Part shown: positions 55,251 through 56,080 of the stretch, piece by piece | Numbering within the stretch: the stretch's first letter is position 1 | How the letters are laid out: each line of letters begins with the position of its first letter | Assembly (NCBI RefSeq): GCF_013346935.1 | Contig: NZ_JAAEEB010000011.1 | Span: 1-56,080, forward strand | Direction of reading: 5' to 3' | DNA: 56,080 bases | Origin: Lactobacillus melliventris | GTDB taxonomy: Bacteria > Bacillota > Bacilli > Lactobacillales > Lactobacillaceae | Notes under the pieces: generated by a model | Told to the model about the DNA's origin: nothing | Database searches by the model: none | What the model saw: the letters and a program-made list of their open reading frames with translations, nothing else | Program-made: the position numbers and the translations under genes

Positions 55251-55933
55251 AATCCTATGCACTGCTAGGCGCGCCTAAACAGTTATGGCCTGACGATCTC
55301 AAAGAACAATTTCTAAAAGCTAATAGAACTGGTGATTTAGTAATAGGTGTCGATCGCGGGTCGCTTCTTTTACAAGAAATGGGCATTAAAGTAGATGTGG
55401 CCGAGGGAGATTTTGATTCACTAAAAAGAAATGAATTAGCAGAAATCGAAAAAAATGTTGCTGATATTAGATATTCGAATCCAGAAAAAGATTGGACTGA
55501 TGCTGAGCTGGCTATTCGCTGCGCCTTTTTAGATTACCGTGTTTCTCATTTGACTATTTTTGGTGCCACGGGTGGACGCTTGGATCACTTTTTGTCTAAT
55601 TTATTTATGGTTCTTAAGCCCGAATTTAACCAGTTTACAGAAAAAATAACACTTATTGACCAGCAAAATTCAATTAAATTTTATAATGCTGGAAAACATT
55701 TAGTTAAAAGGCAGCTAGGTTATCAATATTTTGGAGTAGCAACCTTAAATAAGGTACTGAATTTAAATATAAATGGAGCTAAATATAATTTGGCTAAATT
55801 TAGTAGTGCAAATCCCGTCTCGTTTAGCTCGAATGAATTTTTACCAGAAAAAGATACATTTGAACTTTCATGTGCAAAAGGAGTAGTAGCGGTTATTCAG
55901 TCCAAAGATATTAATCGTTTTCAAAATATTTAA
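55247..55933 (+). CDS. Thiamine pyrophosphokinase
   Basis: A 228-residue enzyme that transfers pyrophosphate from ATP to thiamine. The N-terminal catalytic domain has VIGVDRGSLLLQEMGI, GDFDSLKRNE, NPEKDWTDAELAI and IFGATGGRLDHFLSNL. The C-terminal thiamine-binding beta-sandwich is present (from about residue 140). It overlaps rpe by 4 bases and is followed by a strong terminator, ending the gmk-to-TPK run. It fits a lifestyle relying on imported thiamine; that is inference. Confidence 0.94.
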   Translation: MKSYALLGAPKQLWPDDLKEQFLKANRTGDLVIGVDRGSLLLQEMGIKVDVAEGDFDSLKRNELAEIEKNVADIRYSNPEKDWTDAELAIRCAFLDYRVSHLTIFGATGGRLDHFLSNLFMVLKPEFNQFTEKITLIDQQNSIKFYNAGKHLVKRQLGYQYFGVATLNKVLNLNINGAKYNLAKFSSANPVSFSSNEFLPEKDTFELSCAKGVVAVIQSKDINRFQNI

Positions 55934-55938
55934 GCAAC

Positions 55939-55974
55939 AAAAAAAGCAGAAGATTTCTTCTGCTTTTTTATTTC
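55939..55974 (+). terminator. Intrinsic terminator at the end of the rpe operon
   Basis: An AAAAAAGCAGAAG / CTTCTGCTTTTTT stem has an A-run before and a T-run after. Almost symmetric, so it may act in both directions. The last 106 bases of the window show no gene. Confidence 0.92.
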
Positions 55975-56080
55975 CCAAAATCTGTTTAAAAGTTTATGTT
56001 TAAATAGAGATATTCTTATTGCTCTTTCAATTAATTTTCAAGTCAAAAAAAGACAAGTTATAGTCTGTAGTTTTACTTGA

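Noticed and set aside
1..56080. CRISPR array, insertion sequence or prophage
   Set aside because: No regularly spaced repeats, transposase or phage genes were seen on either strand.

Overview
The window is an AT-rich, gene-dense stretch of a Lactobacillaceae chromosome. The gene content and order (PepX, PASTA kinase with its phosphatase, PyrR-controlled pyr genes, YqgQ, YqhY, YnbB) point to Lactobacillus in the narrow sense (acidophilus/delbrueckii relatives or bee-gut lactobacilli). That placement is inference from gene families, not from a database match. No insertion sequence, prophage or CRISPR array was seen.

Layout. 1-142 holds the end of a structured RNA, followed by a BadF-type sugar kinase on the minus strand. 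1280-7838 is a cell-wall and translation block: class B PBP, L33, formyl-THF cyclo-ligase, rhomboid protease, YqgQ, degenerate rhodanese, MiaA and YnbB. glnA (8008-9345) sits behind a GlnR-type operator but has no glnR next to it. After an MFS permease, 10877-20760 is de novo pyrimidine synthesis: pyrF-pyrE on the minus strand, and pyrD, pyrR, pyrB, pyrC, pyrAA and pyrAB on the plus strand. Three leaders have PyrR-type binding loops plus intrinsic terminators (pyrFE, pyrR, pyrB), and pyrD carries a related motif without a terminator. PepX and an ArsC-like protein follow on the minus strand.

23842-30064 is the accessory part. A membrane-tethered LuxR-type regulator precedes an MFS permease and an Amidohydro_3 hydrolase with a palindrome between regulator and targets. 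A PfoR-like PTS_EIIC_2 membrane protein follows on the minus strand. Its leader encodes a 23-residue peptide whose end is almost entirely aromatic (YYFWYFSY), followed by competing hairpins and an intrinsic terminator. This looks like ribosome-mediated attenuation responding to aromatic amino acids, and it is the most notable signal in the window. A small orphan membrane protein and tRNA-Arg(TCT) follow.

30424-34608 holds a DUF2207 secreted/membrane protein, a DUF2325-like protein and a YitT permease. 34680-44924 is a conserved translation, one-carbon and repair block: L21 leader, rplU, rpmA, M24 aminopeptidase, efp, yqhY, nusB, folD, xseA, xseB, ispA, tlyA, recN and a double GNAT protein. 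At 44960-45306 a small YolD-like gene lies on the minus strand behind two SOS (LexA) boxes. 45410-55933 is one co-directional run: gmk, rpoZ, priA, fmt, rsmB, stp, PASTA kinase, rsgA, rpe and thiamine pyrophosphokinase. It couples nucleotide metabolism, initiation-tRNA formylation, rRNA maturation and cell-envelope signalling. Many of these genes overlap by a few bases, as expected for translational coupling.
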